From the NCBI RefSeq assembly GCF_050269735.1, contig NZ_JBNNIX010000002.1, positions 124,001 through 188,000 of the forward strand: a DNA stretch of 64,000 nt, written 5' to 3'. A model generated the notes under the pieces. It had not been told where the DNA came from, searched no databases, and saw nothing but the letters and a program-made list of their open reading frames with translations. Of this stretch, positions 17,386 to 25,634 are shown one piece after another. Every line of letters starts with the position of its first letter. Within the stretch, counting starts at the first letter, position 1. Position numbers and translations under genes: made by a program. The DNA comes from Paenisporosarcina sp050269735. GTDB lineage: Bacteria > Bacillota > Bacilli > Bacillales_A > Planococcaceae.

Positions 17386-17413
17386 AAAGAAAAAGCACCG
17401 CAAATACGGTGCT
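17386..17413 (-). terminator. Terminator of the hexapeptide protein gene
   Basis: AGCACCG / CGGTGCT with a six-base loop; on the minus strand the stem is followed by TTTTTCTTTT. Confidence 0.85.
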
Positions 17414-17479
17414 GAAAAAATGATTAACTAGTGTTTTGGGACATGCAACATGGACCTTTTGGGGACCTGATTGTGTTAT

Positions 17480-18007
17480 TTATTCGTTATCAGCATTTTG
17501 AAGAATCTCTCGGTAATCGTATCCTTTTTGAACATACGTATCAATGGAGAGTTGAATAATTGCAAAATCTTTATCATTCAATTCTCTTACCACTTTTCCT
17601 GGTGATCCAACAACGAGGGAACGTGGTGGGATTTTTTTGCCTGGTGGAATTAACGTATTGGCACCAATGATGCATTCTTCTCCAATTTCAGCATGATCGA
17701 GAATAGTGGAACCCATCCCAATAATCGAGCGTCTTCCAACCTTGCAGCCGTGTAAAATAACATTATGGCCAACGGTTACTTCATCTTCAACCATGACTGG
17801 CGCATCTTCATATAAATGAATCGTTGAATTGTCCTGAATACTGCATCTTTTTCCAATCGAAATAAGTCCTTCATCTCCACGCAAGACTGCATTGAACCAA
17901 ATGGTCGATTCTTCTCCTACTTGAACTTCACCGATTAGTTTAGCTCCAGGTGCCAAGAAAACGGTTTTAGCCAGTTCAGGCGTTTTCCCTTTAAAAGGAA
18001 TGATCAA
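17480..18007 (-). CDS. Gamma-carbonic anhydrase-like hexapeptide protein (YtoA/PaaY type)
   Basis: A 175-residue left-handed beta-helix protein with hexapeptide repeats (for example GEVQVGEESTIWFNAVLRGD and VTVGHNVILHGCKVG) and histidines at the positions that bind metal in this family. The start is taken as TTG at 18007 with GGGGGG about seven bases upstream; the longer frame to 18022 runs through the ribosome site. It matches the YtoA family of Bacilli in length and the MIxPFKGKTP-like start. The related PaaY of proteobacteria is a thioesterase that protects the Paa pathway, and location inside the island supports such a role here, but YtoA also occurs outside paa clusters. Confidence 0.85.
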   Translation of the reverse strand: MIIPFKGKTPELAKTVFLAPGAKLIGEVQVGEESTIWFNAVLRGDEGLISIGKRCSIQDNSTIHLYEDAPVMVEDEVTVGHNVILHGCKVGRRSIIGMGSTILDHAEIGEECIIGANTLIPPGKKIPPRSLVVGSPGKVVRELNDKDFAIIQLSIDTYVQKGYDYREILQNADNE

Positions 18008-18089
18008 AATAATACCCCCCAATACAAATTAACGCAATTGTCTTTCAACTAGTATTACTATAACATATTCTAGTAGAGGTGAATGAAAA

Positions 18090-19055
18090 ATGAAATATGT
18101 TTGTGAGATGTTACAAATTGATTACCCAATTATTCAGGGTGGGATGGGGAATATCAGTAATGCCCAGTTAACTTCCGCAGTTTCTGAAGCAGGAGGTTTA
18201 GGTACAATCGGTTGCGGTACGATGACACCTGATGAAGTGGAACAAATCATTCTTCAAACGAAGAAACTGACCGATAAGAATTTTGCGATTAACATCGCCA
18301 TTAATGTCTCTCCATATACAAAAGAACTTATTGATCTTGTCATCAAATATCGTATTCCGATCGTTTCCCTGTCAGCAGGTAACCCTGTTCCTTTTATTTC
18401 GACTTTACATGAAAATGGCGTAAAAGTGATTGTACTTGTAGCATCAGTAAAACATGCTCAAAAAGCGGAGGCTGCTGGGGCAGATATTCTCGTTGCGGAA
18501 GGTTTCGAAGCAGCTGGAATCAACTCCAATCTTGAATTGACGACATTTTCGCTTATCCCTCAAATCGTGAAGAATGTCAAACTGCCAGTGATTGCTGCTG
18601 GGGGGATCGGTGACGGAAAAGGACTGGCTGCGGCACTTATGTTAGGTGCAAGTGGTGTACAAATCGGTACACGGTTAATTGCCACAAAAGAAGCGCCGTT
18701 CCATGACAATTATAAGCAAAGCTTAGTGAATGCCAGTGATACTGAAACCATCATCGTAGGGCGTAGCGTTGGAATGTTAAGAAGAATGTTGAAGACACCC
18801 TATTCAATGAAACTGGAAGAGAATGAAAGGGAAGGTATGACGCTTGTTCAATACGGTGAAATGACAACAGAAAAGCAACACGTCAAAGGTGCTATCGAAG
18901 GTGACCTGGAAAATGGATTTATTAGTAGTGGACAGATCGCAGGATTAATCGATGAGATTCCGAGTGTCAAAGACTTGTTTAAAACGATGATAAATGATGC
19001 CAATCTACAAATGAGCAAAACTTCGCGCGAGCTTGAATTATTAATGAATAAATGA
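18090..19055 (+). CDS. NAD(P)H-dependent flavin oxidoreductase (nitronate monooxygenase/FabK-like)
   Basis: A 321-residue TIM-barrel FMN enzyme of the 2-nitropropane dioxygenase family. The N-terminal YPIIQGGMGNISN and the phosphate-binding PVIAAGGIGDGKGLAAAL followed by GASGVQIGTR are diagnostic. The family includes nitronate monooxygenases, FabK enoyl reductases and NADH:quinone reductases, so the reaction is open. The ribosome site is AGAGGTG. It is divergently placed from the hexapeptide protein gene with only 82 bases between, so the two may share control, and a strong terminator follows. Confidence 0.85.
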   Translation: MKYVCEMLQIDYPIIQGGMGNISNAQLTSAVSEAGGLGTIGCGTMTPDEVEQIILQTKKLTDKNFAINIAINVSPYTKELIDLVIKYRIPIVSLSAGNPVPFISTLHENGVKVIVLVASVKHAQKAEAAGADILVAEGFEAAGINSNLELTTFSLIPQIVKNVKLPVIAAGGIGDGKGLAAALMLGASGVQIGTRLIATKEAPFHDNYKQSLVNASDTETIIVGRSVGMLRRMLKTPYSMKLEENEREGMTLVQYGEMTTEKQHVKGAIEGDLENGFISSGQIAGLIDEIPSVKDLFKTMINDANLQMSKTSRELELLMNK

Positions 19056-19114
19056 ATAGATTATACGATTCATTTTTTTCAGAACAAATTAGTAGGAACG
19101 AGACTTTTTAGACA

Positions 19115-19157
19115 AGAGCCCCTTTCAAGTTAATCAACTTGGATGGGCTCTTTCTTT
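19115..19157 (+). terminator. Terminator after the flavin oxidoreductase
   Basis: AGAGCCC/GGGCTCT outer stem, CAAGTT/AACTTG inner stem, then TTTCTTT. Confidence 0.85.
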
Positions 19158-19261
19158 ATGGGTAATTATCTACTTCATGAGCAACTTTCGCGTGGTTAAA
19201 AAAGTAGTTTTAAATTAAGTTTCTATTAATTCCAAAAATAAAGAGTTTTCCGATTATTGTG

Positions 19262-19296
19262 TTGACTATAATATTACGTTTTGATAATATTACGTT
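19262..19296 (+). promoter_or_regulatory. Promoter with direct-repeat operator for the aromatic dehydrogenase operon
   Basis: TTGACT (19262-19267), 17 bases, TAATAT (19285-19290) is a strong sigma-A promoter. The 13-base sequence ATAATATTACGTT occurs twice in direct orientation (19268-19280 and 19284-19296), period 16, filling the spacer and covering the -10 box. This suggests a dimeric or cooperative repressor. The 155-base leader downstream also has an imperfect palindrome near 19303-19333. Confidence 0.6.
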
Positions 19297-19451
19297 GAAA
19301 TAGTGTTATACGATGAAACGCGTCATACACTATATGAGTGAAATGAAATTAAATGTACACATAAATATATTATGTAATCTAAATGGAAATCGTTTCATCT
19401 TTAACATAAAAAACACTTGAATTTTATGTGATTCCTAAGGGGGATTGATGG

Positions 19452-20591
19452 ATGGAAATACTAAAAAATATCCCATCGACTGGCGATTTTGAGTTGTTTG
19501 AAAGAATGGCAGAGCATGAACAAGTAGTCTTTTGTAATGACCCATCAACTGGTCTAAGGGCAATCATTGCCATACATAATACGACAGTTGGACCCGCGTT
19601 GGGTGGCTGCCGTATGCATCCGTATGGAAGTGTGAAAGAGGCACTCGAAGACGCCTTACGATTGTCCAAAGGAATGAGTTATAAATGTGCGGCTGCCGAC
19701 GTGGATTTCGGTGGAGGAAAAGCCGTGATTATTGGGGATCCAAAATTAGATAAATCACAAGAGTTGTTTCGGGCATTCGGCCAATTTGTTAATTCATTAA
19801 ACGGCAGATTTTATACAGGAACCGATATGGGCACTACTATGGAAGATTTTATACAGGCTTCAAAAGAGACCCCTTACATTGTAGGGCTCCCAGCGGCATA
19901 TGGAGGAGGAGGCGATTCTTCTGTACCAACTGCAGCAGGAGTTCTTTATGGAATTAAAGCAACAAATCAAAGACTTTTTGGCAAACCTGATTTGGGCGGA
20001 GTTACTTACGCCATTCAAGGGCTTGGAAAAGTGGGAGCAAAAGTAGCCGTTGGGTTACTGGAAGAAGGAGCTCATCTTTTTGTGACTGATATCAGTAATG
20101 AAAGCCTGAGAACAATAGAAGAAATCGCTGCCACTACACCGGGATCCGTAAAGGTTGTGGCAAGTGATGAGATCTATTCGCAGGAAGCGGATATTTTTGT
20201 ACCATGCGCTCTTGGAGGAATCATCAATGACCAGACAATTAATCAGTTCAAAGTGAAAGCAATTGCAGGATCTGCAAATAATCAACTTTTACATGACACT
20301 CATGGCAAAAAGCTTCAGCAAAAAGGGATTCTGTACGCGCCGGATTATATTATCAATTCCGGTGGGTTAATTCAGGTAGCTGATGAATTATATGGAATTA
20401 ACCATGCAAGAGTTCTTGCCAAAACAAAACATATTTATGATGCCATTTTGGAAGTATATGAGATGGCGATGAAGAATGGCATATCAACAATGGAAGCCGC
20501 TAATAAGATATGTGAGAAAAGAATCGGTTACAAAGGGAATCGCAATAGTTTTTTCACAGTTGCAAGTAAACCTAAATGGTCATTCCGTTGA
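19452..20591 (+). CDS. pdh1: Phenylalanine dehydrogenase, paralog 1
   Basis: A 379-residue NAD-dependent amino acid dehydrogenase that reversibly deaminates L-phenylalanine to phenylpyruvate. It aligns over its whole length with the Lysinibacillus sphaericus enzyme as I remember it. The positions that separate phenylalanine from leucine dehydrogenases are of the Phe type: Gly123 in FYTGTDMG and Leu306 in NSGGLIQVADELYG. Catalytic Lys78 (YKCAA), Lys90 (GGGK) and Asp125 are present, as is the NAD motif GLGKVG. The residue matching L. sphaericus Asn145 is Val144 (PYIVGLP), the state linked to Phe preference over Tyr. The symbol is provisional. Confidence 0.92.
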   Translation: MEILKNIPSTGDFELFERMAEHEQVVFCNDPSTGLRAIIAIHNTTVGPALGGCRMHPYGSVKEALEDALRLSKGMSYKCAAADVDFGGGKAVIIGDPKLDKSQELFRAFGQFVNSLNGRFYTGTDMGTTMEDFIQASKETPYIVGLPAAYGGGGDSSVPTAAGVLYGIKATNQRLFGKPDLGGVTYAIQGLGKVGAKVAVGLLEEGAHLFVTDISNESLRTIEEIAATTPGSVKVVASDEIYSQEADIFVPCALGGIINDQTINQFKVKAIAGSANNQLLHDTHGKKLQQKGILYAPDYIINSGGLIQVADELYGINHARVLAKTKHIYDAILEVYEMAMKNGISTMEAANKICEKRIGYKGNRNSFFTVASKPKWSFR

Positions 20592-20605
20592 AATCAACCT
20601 CGTTT

Positions 20606-20619
20606 TGTAAGCGTTTTCA
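20606..20619 (+). promoter_or_regulatory. cre site (CcpA operator)
   Basis: TGTAAGCGTTTTCA matches the cre consensus TGWNANCGNTNWCA at every defined base. It lies just after paralog 1 and about 110 bases before the thioesterase gene, so carbon catabolite control may act on a second transcription start for the downstream thioesterase-dehydrogenase-oxoacid dehydrogenase genes. Confidence 0.7.
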
Positions 20620-20729
20620 TATTTAGCCTGGTTATATGAATCTTTTGCGTTAGTAGAAACTTTTTTCTATTAATCTGCAATTTGATTCATATCATATACA
20701 TAAACTAAATGGTAAGTGGGAGATAGAAT

Positions 20730-21131
20730 ATGAAACTGGGATTGGCGTTAGGCAGAGAAGAATCAATCAAAATTACAGTGACAGAGGACATGTATGCCGC
20801 CTTTGAAGGGGAAGTTATACATCCTGTCTATTCAACAGTAGCGATGACCTATCATATGGAATGGGTTTCCAGGAAAATCATTCTGCCTTTTTTAGAAGAA
20901 CATGAAGAGGGAATGGGTGCATCCGTCCAATTGAAACATATTGCGGCATCCCCTCTTGGGTCAGTGGTTTCCTTAACAGCTACTGTGATTGAGCTACGTG
21001 ACAATTTTGTAAAGACAAAAGTGACCGCACAAAATCATTTAGGTGTCATTGGAAAAGGTGAAGTAGTGCAAGTAATTCTTTCAAAAGAATCCATAGCAAA
21101 TAAGTTAAAACAAGCGTCTATCTTTAGTTAA
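20730..21131 (+). CDS. FlK-like hotdog-fold acyl-CoA thioesterase
   Basis: A 133-residue single hotdog domain resembling fluoroacetyl-CoA thioesterase FlK. The spacing of Thr36 (YSTVAM), Glu44 (HMEWVS) and His70 (LKHIAASPLG) equals that of the FlK triad Thr42, Glu50 and His76. It lacks the features of PaaI-type thioesterases. Position between two phenylalanine dehydrogenase genes and before an oxoacid dehydrogenase makes an arylacetyl-CoA such as 4-hydroxyphenylacetyl-CoA the likely substrate. The ribosome site is AAGTGGGAG. The next gene begins 24 bases after the stop. Confidence 0.82.
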   Translation: MKLGLALGREESIKITVTEDMYAAFEGEVIHPVYSTVAMTYHMEWVSRKIILPFLEEHEEGMGASVQLKHIAASPLGSVVSLTATVIELRDNFVKTKVTAQNHLGVIGKGEVVQVILSKESIANKLKQASIFS

Positions 21132-21154
21132 CCGATCTCAAGGAGGCCTTTCGA

Positions 21155-22303
21155 ATGAAACTGGCAGAAAGAACATCAATGGCAAAAGAATTTGAACTCT
21201 TCGATAAAATGAGTGGGCATGAACAAGTGGTCTTTTGTAATGATCCATCCACGGGCTTGCGTGCCATCATTGCAATTCATAATACAACGCTTGGCCCAGC
21301 ACTTGGAGGATGTCGGATGCAGCCATACAACAGTATGGATGAGGCTCTAGAAGATGTTCTTCGTCTTTCAAAAGGAATGACATATAAATGTGCAGCAGCT
21401 GATGTGGATTTTGGAGGCGGAAAAGCCGTTATTATCGGGGATCCGAAAACAGATAAGTCACCTGAACTGTTCCGTGCGTTCGGTCAATTTGTCAATTCGT
21501 TAGGTGGCCGTTTTTATACAGGAACAGATATGGGCACAGCAATGGATGATTTCATTCACGCTTCAAAAGAAACCAATTTCATCAACGGACTCCCTGTTGA
21601 ATATGGTGGAGGCGGCGATTCTTCCATCCCAACAGCTGCAGGTGTCCTGTATGGCATAAAAGCAACCAATCGCATGCTCTTTGGAAATGATGAATTGGGT
21701 GGACATTCCTATGCCATTCAAGGTCTGGGGAAAGTAGGGTTCAAAGTTGCAAGCGGTCTTCTTGAAGCGGGTGCAGACATTTTCGTGACAGATATTCATC
21801 AAGAAAGCTTGTTGGCTATTGAAGCAGTAGCTTCAAAGACAGCAGGAAAAGTGACCATTATTGCAAAAGAAGATATTTACTCACAAGCTGCGGACCTTTT
21901 TGTTCCATGTGCATTTGGTGGAATCATCAATGACAATACAATTGCTCAATTTAAAGTGAAAGCCATTGTCGGTGCTGCTAACAATCAGCTGTTAAATGAC
22001 ACACACGGTAAAATGTTGCACGAAAAAGGGATATTATACGCCCCTGATTATATCGTCAATTCCGGTGGTCTGATTCAAGTGGCCGATGAATTATACGGTA
22101 TTAATCATGAACGTGTACTTGCCAAAACAAAACATATTTACGATGCACTTTTAGAAGTATTCAATGAAGCAAGCATAAGCGGTAAAACAACAGAAGAATC
22201 CGCAAATCAGATGTGTGAAAAGCGAATTGCGGAAAGAGCGAAACGAAACAACTTCTATACAGCACCTGCGAAACCAAAGTGGTCCATACGCAACCTATCC
22301 TGA
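21155..22303 (+). CDS. pdh2: Phenylalanine dehydrogenase, paralog 2 (Asn at Phe/Tyr position)
   Basis: A 382-residue paralog of the enzyme at 19452-20591, with long stretches identical. It also has Gly123 and Leu306, the marks of a phenylalanine rather than leucine dehydrogenase, and the same catalytic lysines and aspartate. It differs at residue 144, which is Asn (TNFINGLP) as in the L. sphaericus enzyme that accepts both Phe and Tyr. It is preceded by CAAGGAGGCC and followed after 16 bases by the E1 alpha gene, so it is co-transcribed with the oxoacid dehydrogenase complex. Symbol provisional. Confidence 0.92.
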   Translation: MKLAERTSMAKEFELFDKMSGHEQVVFCNDPSTGLRAIIAIHNTTLGPALGGCRMQPYNSMDEALEDVLRLSKGMTYKCAAADVDFGGGKAVIIGDPKTDKSPELFRAFGQFVNSLGGRFYTGTDMGTAMDDFIHASKETNFINGLPVEYGGGGDSSIPTAAGVLYGIKATNRMLFGNDELGGHSYAIQGLGKVGFKVASGLLEAGADIFVTDIHQESLLAIEAVASKTAGKVTIIAKEDIYSQAADLFVPCAFGGIINDNTIAQFKVKAIVGAANNQLLNDTHGKMLHEKGILYAPDYIVNSGGLIQVADELYGINHERVLAKTKHIYDALLEVFNEASISGKTTEESANQMCEKRIAERAKRNNFYTAPAKPKWSIRNLS

Positions 22304-22318
22304 ATGGAGGCAAGTTAA

Positions 22319-23374
22319 GTGGAACAAAACTATCCAATTAAACGAATAATAGATGATAAAGGTGTTCTGATTGATGCGAGTTATGAACAGACGATTAATG
22401 AAAATCTTGTAAAAGATTTGTATTACAACATGCTGCGGATTCGTACCTATGACAGGAAATCAATTAACTTGCAACGTCAGGGGCGACTGGGTACATACGC
22501 TCCTTTTGAAGGACAGGAAGCAGCGCAGGTAGGCAGTGCATTGGCACTTGAGGATAATGACTGGGTCTTCCCAACGTATCGTGACCACGGCGCGACCCTG
22601 ACATTCGGCAAAAGTATGACCAGAACCTTCTTGTACTGGAACGGAAGAGTCGAAGGATGTGTACCACCTGAAGGAAGAAATATTTTCCCACCGGCTGTGC
22701 CAATCGCAACCCAACTGCCTCATGCTGCAGGAGCAGCGTGGGCTGAAAAACTGAGAGGCACAAAAAATGCGTCCATTGCTTATTTCGGCGATGGTGCCAC
22801 ATCGGAAGGTGACTTCCATGAAGGTCTAAATTTTGCTAGCGTTTTCAAGGTTCCGGTAGTCTTTTTCAATCAGAATAACGGCTATGCAATTTCAGTGCCA
22901 ATGGAAAAACAAATGAATTCAAAGACGATTGCACAAAAATCAGTTGCATATGGTATGCCGGGGATCAGAATTGACGGAAATGACTGTCTAGCCGTCTACT
23001 TTGAAACGAAAAAAGCATTTGATCGTGCGCGTAATGGTGATGGACCGACTTTAATTGAAGCTGTTACATGGCGTAAAGGTGCCCATACGACGGCTGATGA
23101 TCCTTCAAAATATCGTCCGGCAGAACAAGGTCAGCATATTGTAGATCCTATGGAACGTATGGAACTATTCATGAAGAATTATGGTTACTGGGACGAACAG
23201 TGGATTGAAGAAATGAAAGAAAAAACCATGAATGAAGTAGAAACGGCAGTAGATGAAATGGAAAACTACCCTGCACCAAACGTAGAAGATGTTTTCGATC
23301 ATGTGTACGCTGTTATGCCTGATCAACTCGCTGAACAGAAAGAATCATATCTTGCACATTTAGAGAGGCGGTGA
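22319..23374 (+). CDS. 2-oxoacid dehydrogenase E1 component, alpha subunit
   Basis: A 351-residue thiamine diphosphate-binding E1 alpha subunit. The TPP motif starts at GDGATSEGDFHE and ends at NQNNGYAISVP. General pattern is that of the pyruvate and branched-chain oxoacid dehydrogenase E1 alpha family; substrate is not readable with certainty. It follows directly after phenylalanine dehydrogenase paralog 2, so I infer that the complex decarboxylates arylpyruvates to arylacetyl-CoA. It starts with GTG after TGGAGGCAA. Only four bases separate its stop from the E1 beta start. Confidence 0.9.
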   Translation: MEQNYPIKRIIDDKGVLIDASYEQTINENLVKDLYYNMLRIRTYDRKSINLQRQGRLGTYAPFEGQEAAQVGSALALEDNDWVFPTYRDHGATLTFGKSMTRTFLYWNGRVEGCVPPEGRNIFPPAVPIATQLPHAAGAAWAEKLRGTKNASIAYFGDGATSEGDFHEGLNFASVFKVPVVFFNQNNGYAISVPMEKQMNSKTIAQKSVAYGMPGIRIDGNDCLAVYFETKKAFDRARNGDGPTLIEAVTWRKGAHTTADDPSKYRPAEQGQHIVDPMERMELFMKNYGYWDEQWIEEMKEKTMNEVETAVDEMENYPAPNVEDVFDHVYAVMPDQLAEQKESYLAHLERR

Positions 23375-23378
23375 CAGG

Positions 23379-24395
23379 ATGACGAAAATGAAAGAGTCAA
23401 ATCATGAAGAGGTAATGACAACCCAGATGACGATGATCCAGGCAATCAATGACGGCATGCGCTTATTGCTCGAAGAAGATGATCGTACCATTATCCTGGG
23501 TGAAGACATCGGGAAAAATGGGGGCGTCTTCCGTGCGACAGAAGGACTTCAGGAAAAGTTTGGCGCCGACAGAGTAGTGGATACTCCTTTGGCAGAATCC
23601 GGAATCATCGGAACATCTATTGGGCTGGCTGTAAATGGATTCAGACCGATCGCGGAAATCCAGTTTCTTGGATTTATTTATCCTGCATATGAACAAATCA
23701 TGACTCATGTATCCCGTATTCGGATGCGTTCAATGTCCCGCTTTACTGTTCCTATGGTCATTAGAGCCCCATACGGAGCGGGTATTCGTGCACCTGAAAT
23801 TCATTCTGATAGTACTGAAACGCTATTCACGCATATGCCGGGCATAAAAGTTGTCTGTCCATCAAATCCATACGATGCAAAAGGTTTGTTAATTGCTGCG
23901 ATGGAAGATCCAGACCCCGTGCTAGTACTCGAAACAATGAAAAACTATCGTTCGCAAAGAGAAGAAGTCCCCATTGGAAAATATACAGTGGAAATTGGCA
24001 AAGGAAACATTGTCCGTGAAGGGTCGGATGTCACTTTGATTGCCTGGGGAGCCATGATTGCAATCGCTGAAAAAGCGGCAGGTCAGGCAGAGAAACAAGG
24101 CATCAGTTGTGAAATTATTGACCTTCGTACACTTTATCCGATTGATCGTGACATTATTGCGAAGTCCGTCCAAAAGACGACCAGAGCGGTTATTATTCAC
24201 GAAGCGCATCATACCGGTGGGCTAGGTAATGATATTGTGTCGATCATCAATGACTCTTCGTTCCTATACTTACGTGCTCCGATTGAAAGAGTGACGGGCT
24301 TTGATGTTCCTGTTCCTTTCTTTACTTTGGAAGAACATTATCTTCCTACGCCGGCCCGTGTTGTTGAAGGGATTGAAAAAGTGGTTCATTTTTAA
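23379..24395 (+). CDS. 2-oxoacid dehydrogenase E1 component, beta subunit
   Basis: A 338-residue E1 beta subunit. The N-terminal TMIQAINDGMRLLLEED, the GEDIGKNGGVFRATEGL segment and DTPLAESGIIGTSIGLA are all standard for pyruvate/branched-chain E1 beta proteins. The conserved histidine region PYGAGIRAPEIHSDS is intact. The N terminus is slightly extended (about ten residues) relative to typical members. It is tightly packed between E1 alpha and E2. Confidence 0.92.
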   Translation: MTKMKESNHEEVMTTQMTMIQAINDGMRLLLEEDDRTIILGEDIGKNGGVFRATEGLQEKFGADRVVDTPLAESGIIGTSIGLAVNGFRPIAEIQFLGFIYPAYEQIMTHVSRIRMRSMSRFTVPMVIRAPYGAGIRAPEIHSDSTETLFTHMPGIKVVCPSNPYDAKGLLIAAMEDPDPVLVLETMKNYRSQREEVPIGKYTVEIGKGNIVREGSDVTLIAWGAMIAIAEKAAGQAEKQGISCEIIDLRTLYPIDRDIIAKSVQKTTRAVIIHEAHHTGGLGNDIVSIINDSSFLYLRAPIERVTGFDVPVPFFTLEEHYLPTPARVVEGIEKVVHF

Positions 24396-24407
24396 GGGGG
24401 AAGTGCA

Positions 24408-25634
24408 ATGCTCGAAGTAAAACTACATGATATTGGTGAAGGGATGACAGAAGGAGAAATCATCCATTACCTGGTCAAGGTTGGTGATTCGGTAAAAACG
24501 GATCAACCTCTTGTGGAAGTACAGACAGACAAAATGGTTGCAGAACTTACTTCTCCCTGCTCAGGAGTCGTTAAAAAAATCATTATCGATGCCGGTGAAA
24601 CCGTTCGAGTCGGAACCAGCCTGATTTACATAGAAGCGGATGAATCCTTAAAAATAGAACAAAAAACATCCTCTGAAATGAAACAGGACGTAAAAAAACA
24701 AGCGTTTTCGCCAGTGATGCTTAAGGAAAAAAATATGACGATGACCTTCAACCGAGTTCTAGCAGCACCTTTCACACGAAAAATCGCACGTGACAACAAT
24801 ATCAATATTGAAGATGTTCCCGCTTCTGATCCATCTGGAAGAGTGACAGAAGAAGATGTTTACCGATTCCTAAAAGGTCAGCAGACAGAAACACCAAAAG
24901 AGACCGTAGTGGCGGTTTCGAAAGAAGCAATTAACCAGGAAACACCGGACGAAATTCCGTTTAAAGGAATACGTAAAAAGATTGCTGAAAAAATGACGAA
25001 ATCATTGTTTACGATTCCGCATGTTACTCATTTTGACGAAGTAAACATGACGAACTTATTTAAAATGAGAGAAGAATTGAAAGCCTCTGGTGAATCAGTC
25101 AGTGTATCTGCTTTCCTCATTAAAGCTTTAGTCATTTCATTGAAGGACTTCCCGATCTTTAATGCCGAGCTTGATGAAGAAAACAGTCGGATCCTTCTTA
25201 AGAAAAATTATCATATCGGCATTGCAACAAATACGGATAGCGGGTTGATTGTTCCAGTGCTACACGACGCGGATAAGAAATCAATCAAAAGTATCCATGC
25301 AGAAGTCAAAGGGTTAACGGAGAGAGCAATCGCCGGGAAACTTCAGCCTTTTGAAATGCAGAACAGTACATTTACTGTGAGTAACGTAGGGCCTTTAGGC
25401 AGCACAGGTGCTACACCAATTATTAATTATCCTGAAACGGCATTGATTGCTTTCCATAAAACGAAGAAACAGCCAATCGTTAATGAACGGGATGAAATTG
25501 TCATCGGTCATATCATGACCCTGTCCATGGCATTTGATCACCGAGTTGCAGATGGTGCAACCGCAGTGGCGTTTACCAACCGCTTTGCAAGTCTTATTGA
25601 ACACCCACATAAACTGATGATGGAGATGATATAG
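24408..25634 (+). CDS. 2-oxoacid dehydrogenase E2 component (dihydrolipoyl acyltransferase)
   Basis: A 408-residue acyltransferase with three parts: one lipoyl domain (residues 1-77, lipoylated Lys42 in QTDKMVAE), a peripheral subunit-binding domain (about 121-157, APFTRKIARDNNINIEDV), and the catalytic domain with DHRVADG near the C terminus. Only one lipoyl domain is present, as in branched-chain oxoacid E2 proteins rather than multi-lipoyl pyruvate E2s. The stop is directly followed by the ATG of the E3 gene. In this context it should form arylacetyl-CoA; this is inferred. Confidence 0.92.
   Translation: MLEVKLHDIGEGMTEGEIIHYLVKVGDSVKTDQPLVEVQTDKMVAELTSPCSGVVKKIIIDAGETVRVGTSLIYIEADESLKIEQKTSSEMKQDVKKQAFSPVMLKEKNMTMTFNRVLAAPFTRKIARDNNINIEDVPASDPSGRVTEEDVYRFLKGQQTETPKETVVAVSKEAINQETPDEIPFKGIRKKIAEKMTKSLFTIPHVTHFDEVNMTNLFKMREELKASGESVSVSAFLIKALVISLKDFPIFNAELDEENSRILLKKNYHIGIATNTDSGLIVPVLHDADKKSIKSIHAEVKGLTERAIAGKLQPFEMQNSTFTVSNVGPLGSTGATPIINYPETALIAFHKTKKQPIVNERDEIVIGHIMTLSMAFDHRVADGATAVAFTNRFASLIEHPHKLMMEMI

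Noticed and set aside
19391..19406. cre site in the leader of the first dehydrogenase gene (GGAAATCGTTTCA)
   Set aside because: The central CG is displaced by one base relative to the consensus, so it is not a proper cre.
20730..21131. PaaI-type thioesterase
   Set aside because: The catalytic pattern Thr-Glu-His with FlK spacing does not fit the PaaI hotdog family.
19452..22303. Annotation of the two dehydrogenases as leucine dehydrogenases
   Set aside because: Substrate-pocket residues (Gly123, Leu306) and length are of the phenylalanine dehydrogenase type, and similarity to the L. sphaericus enzyme runs over the full length.
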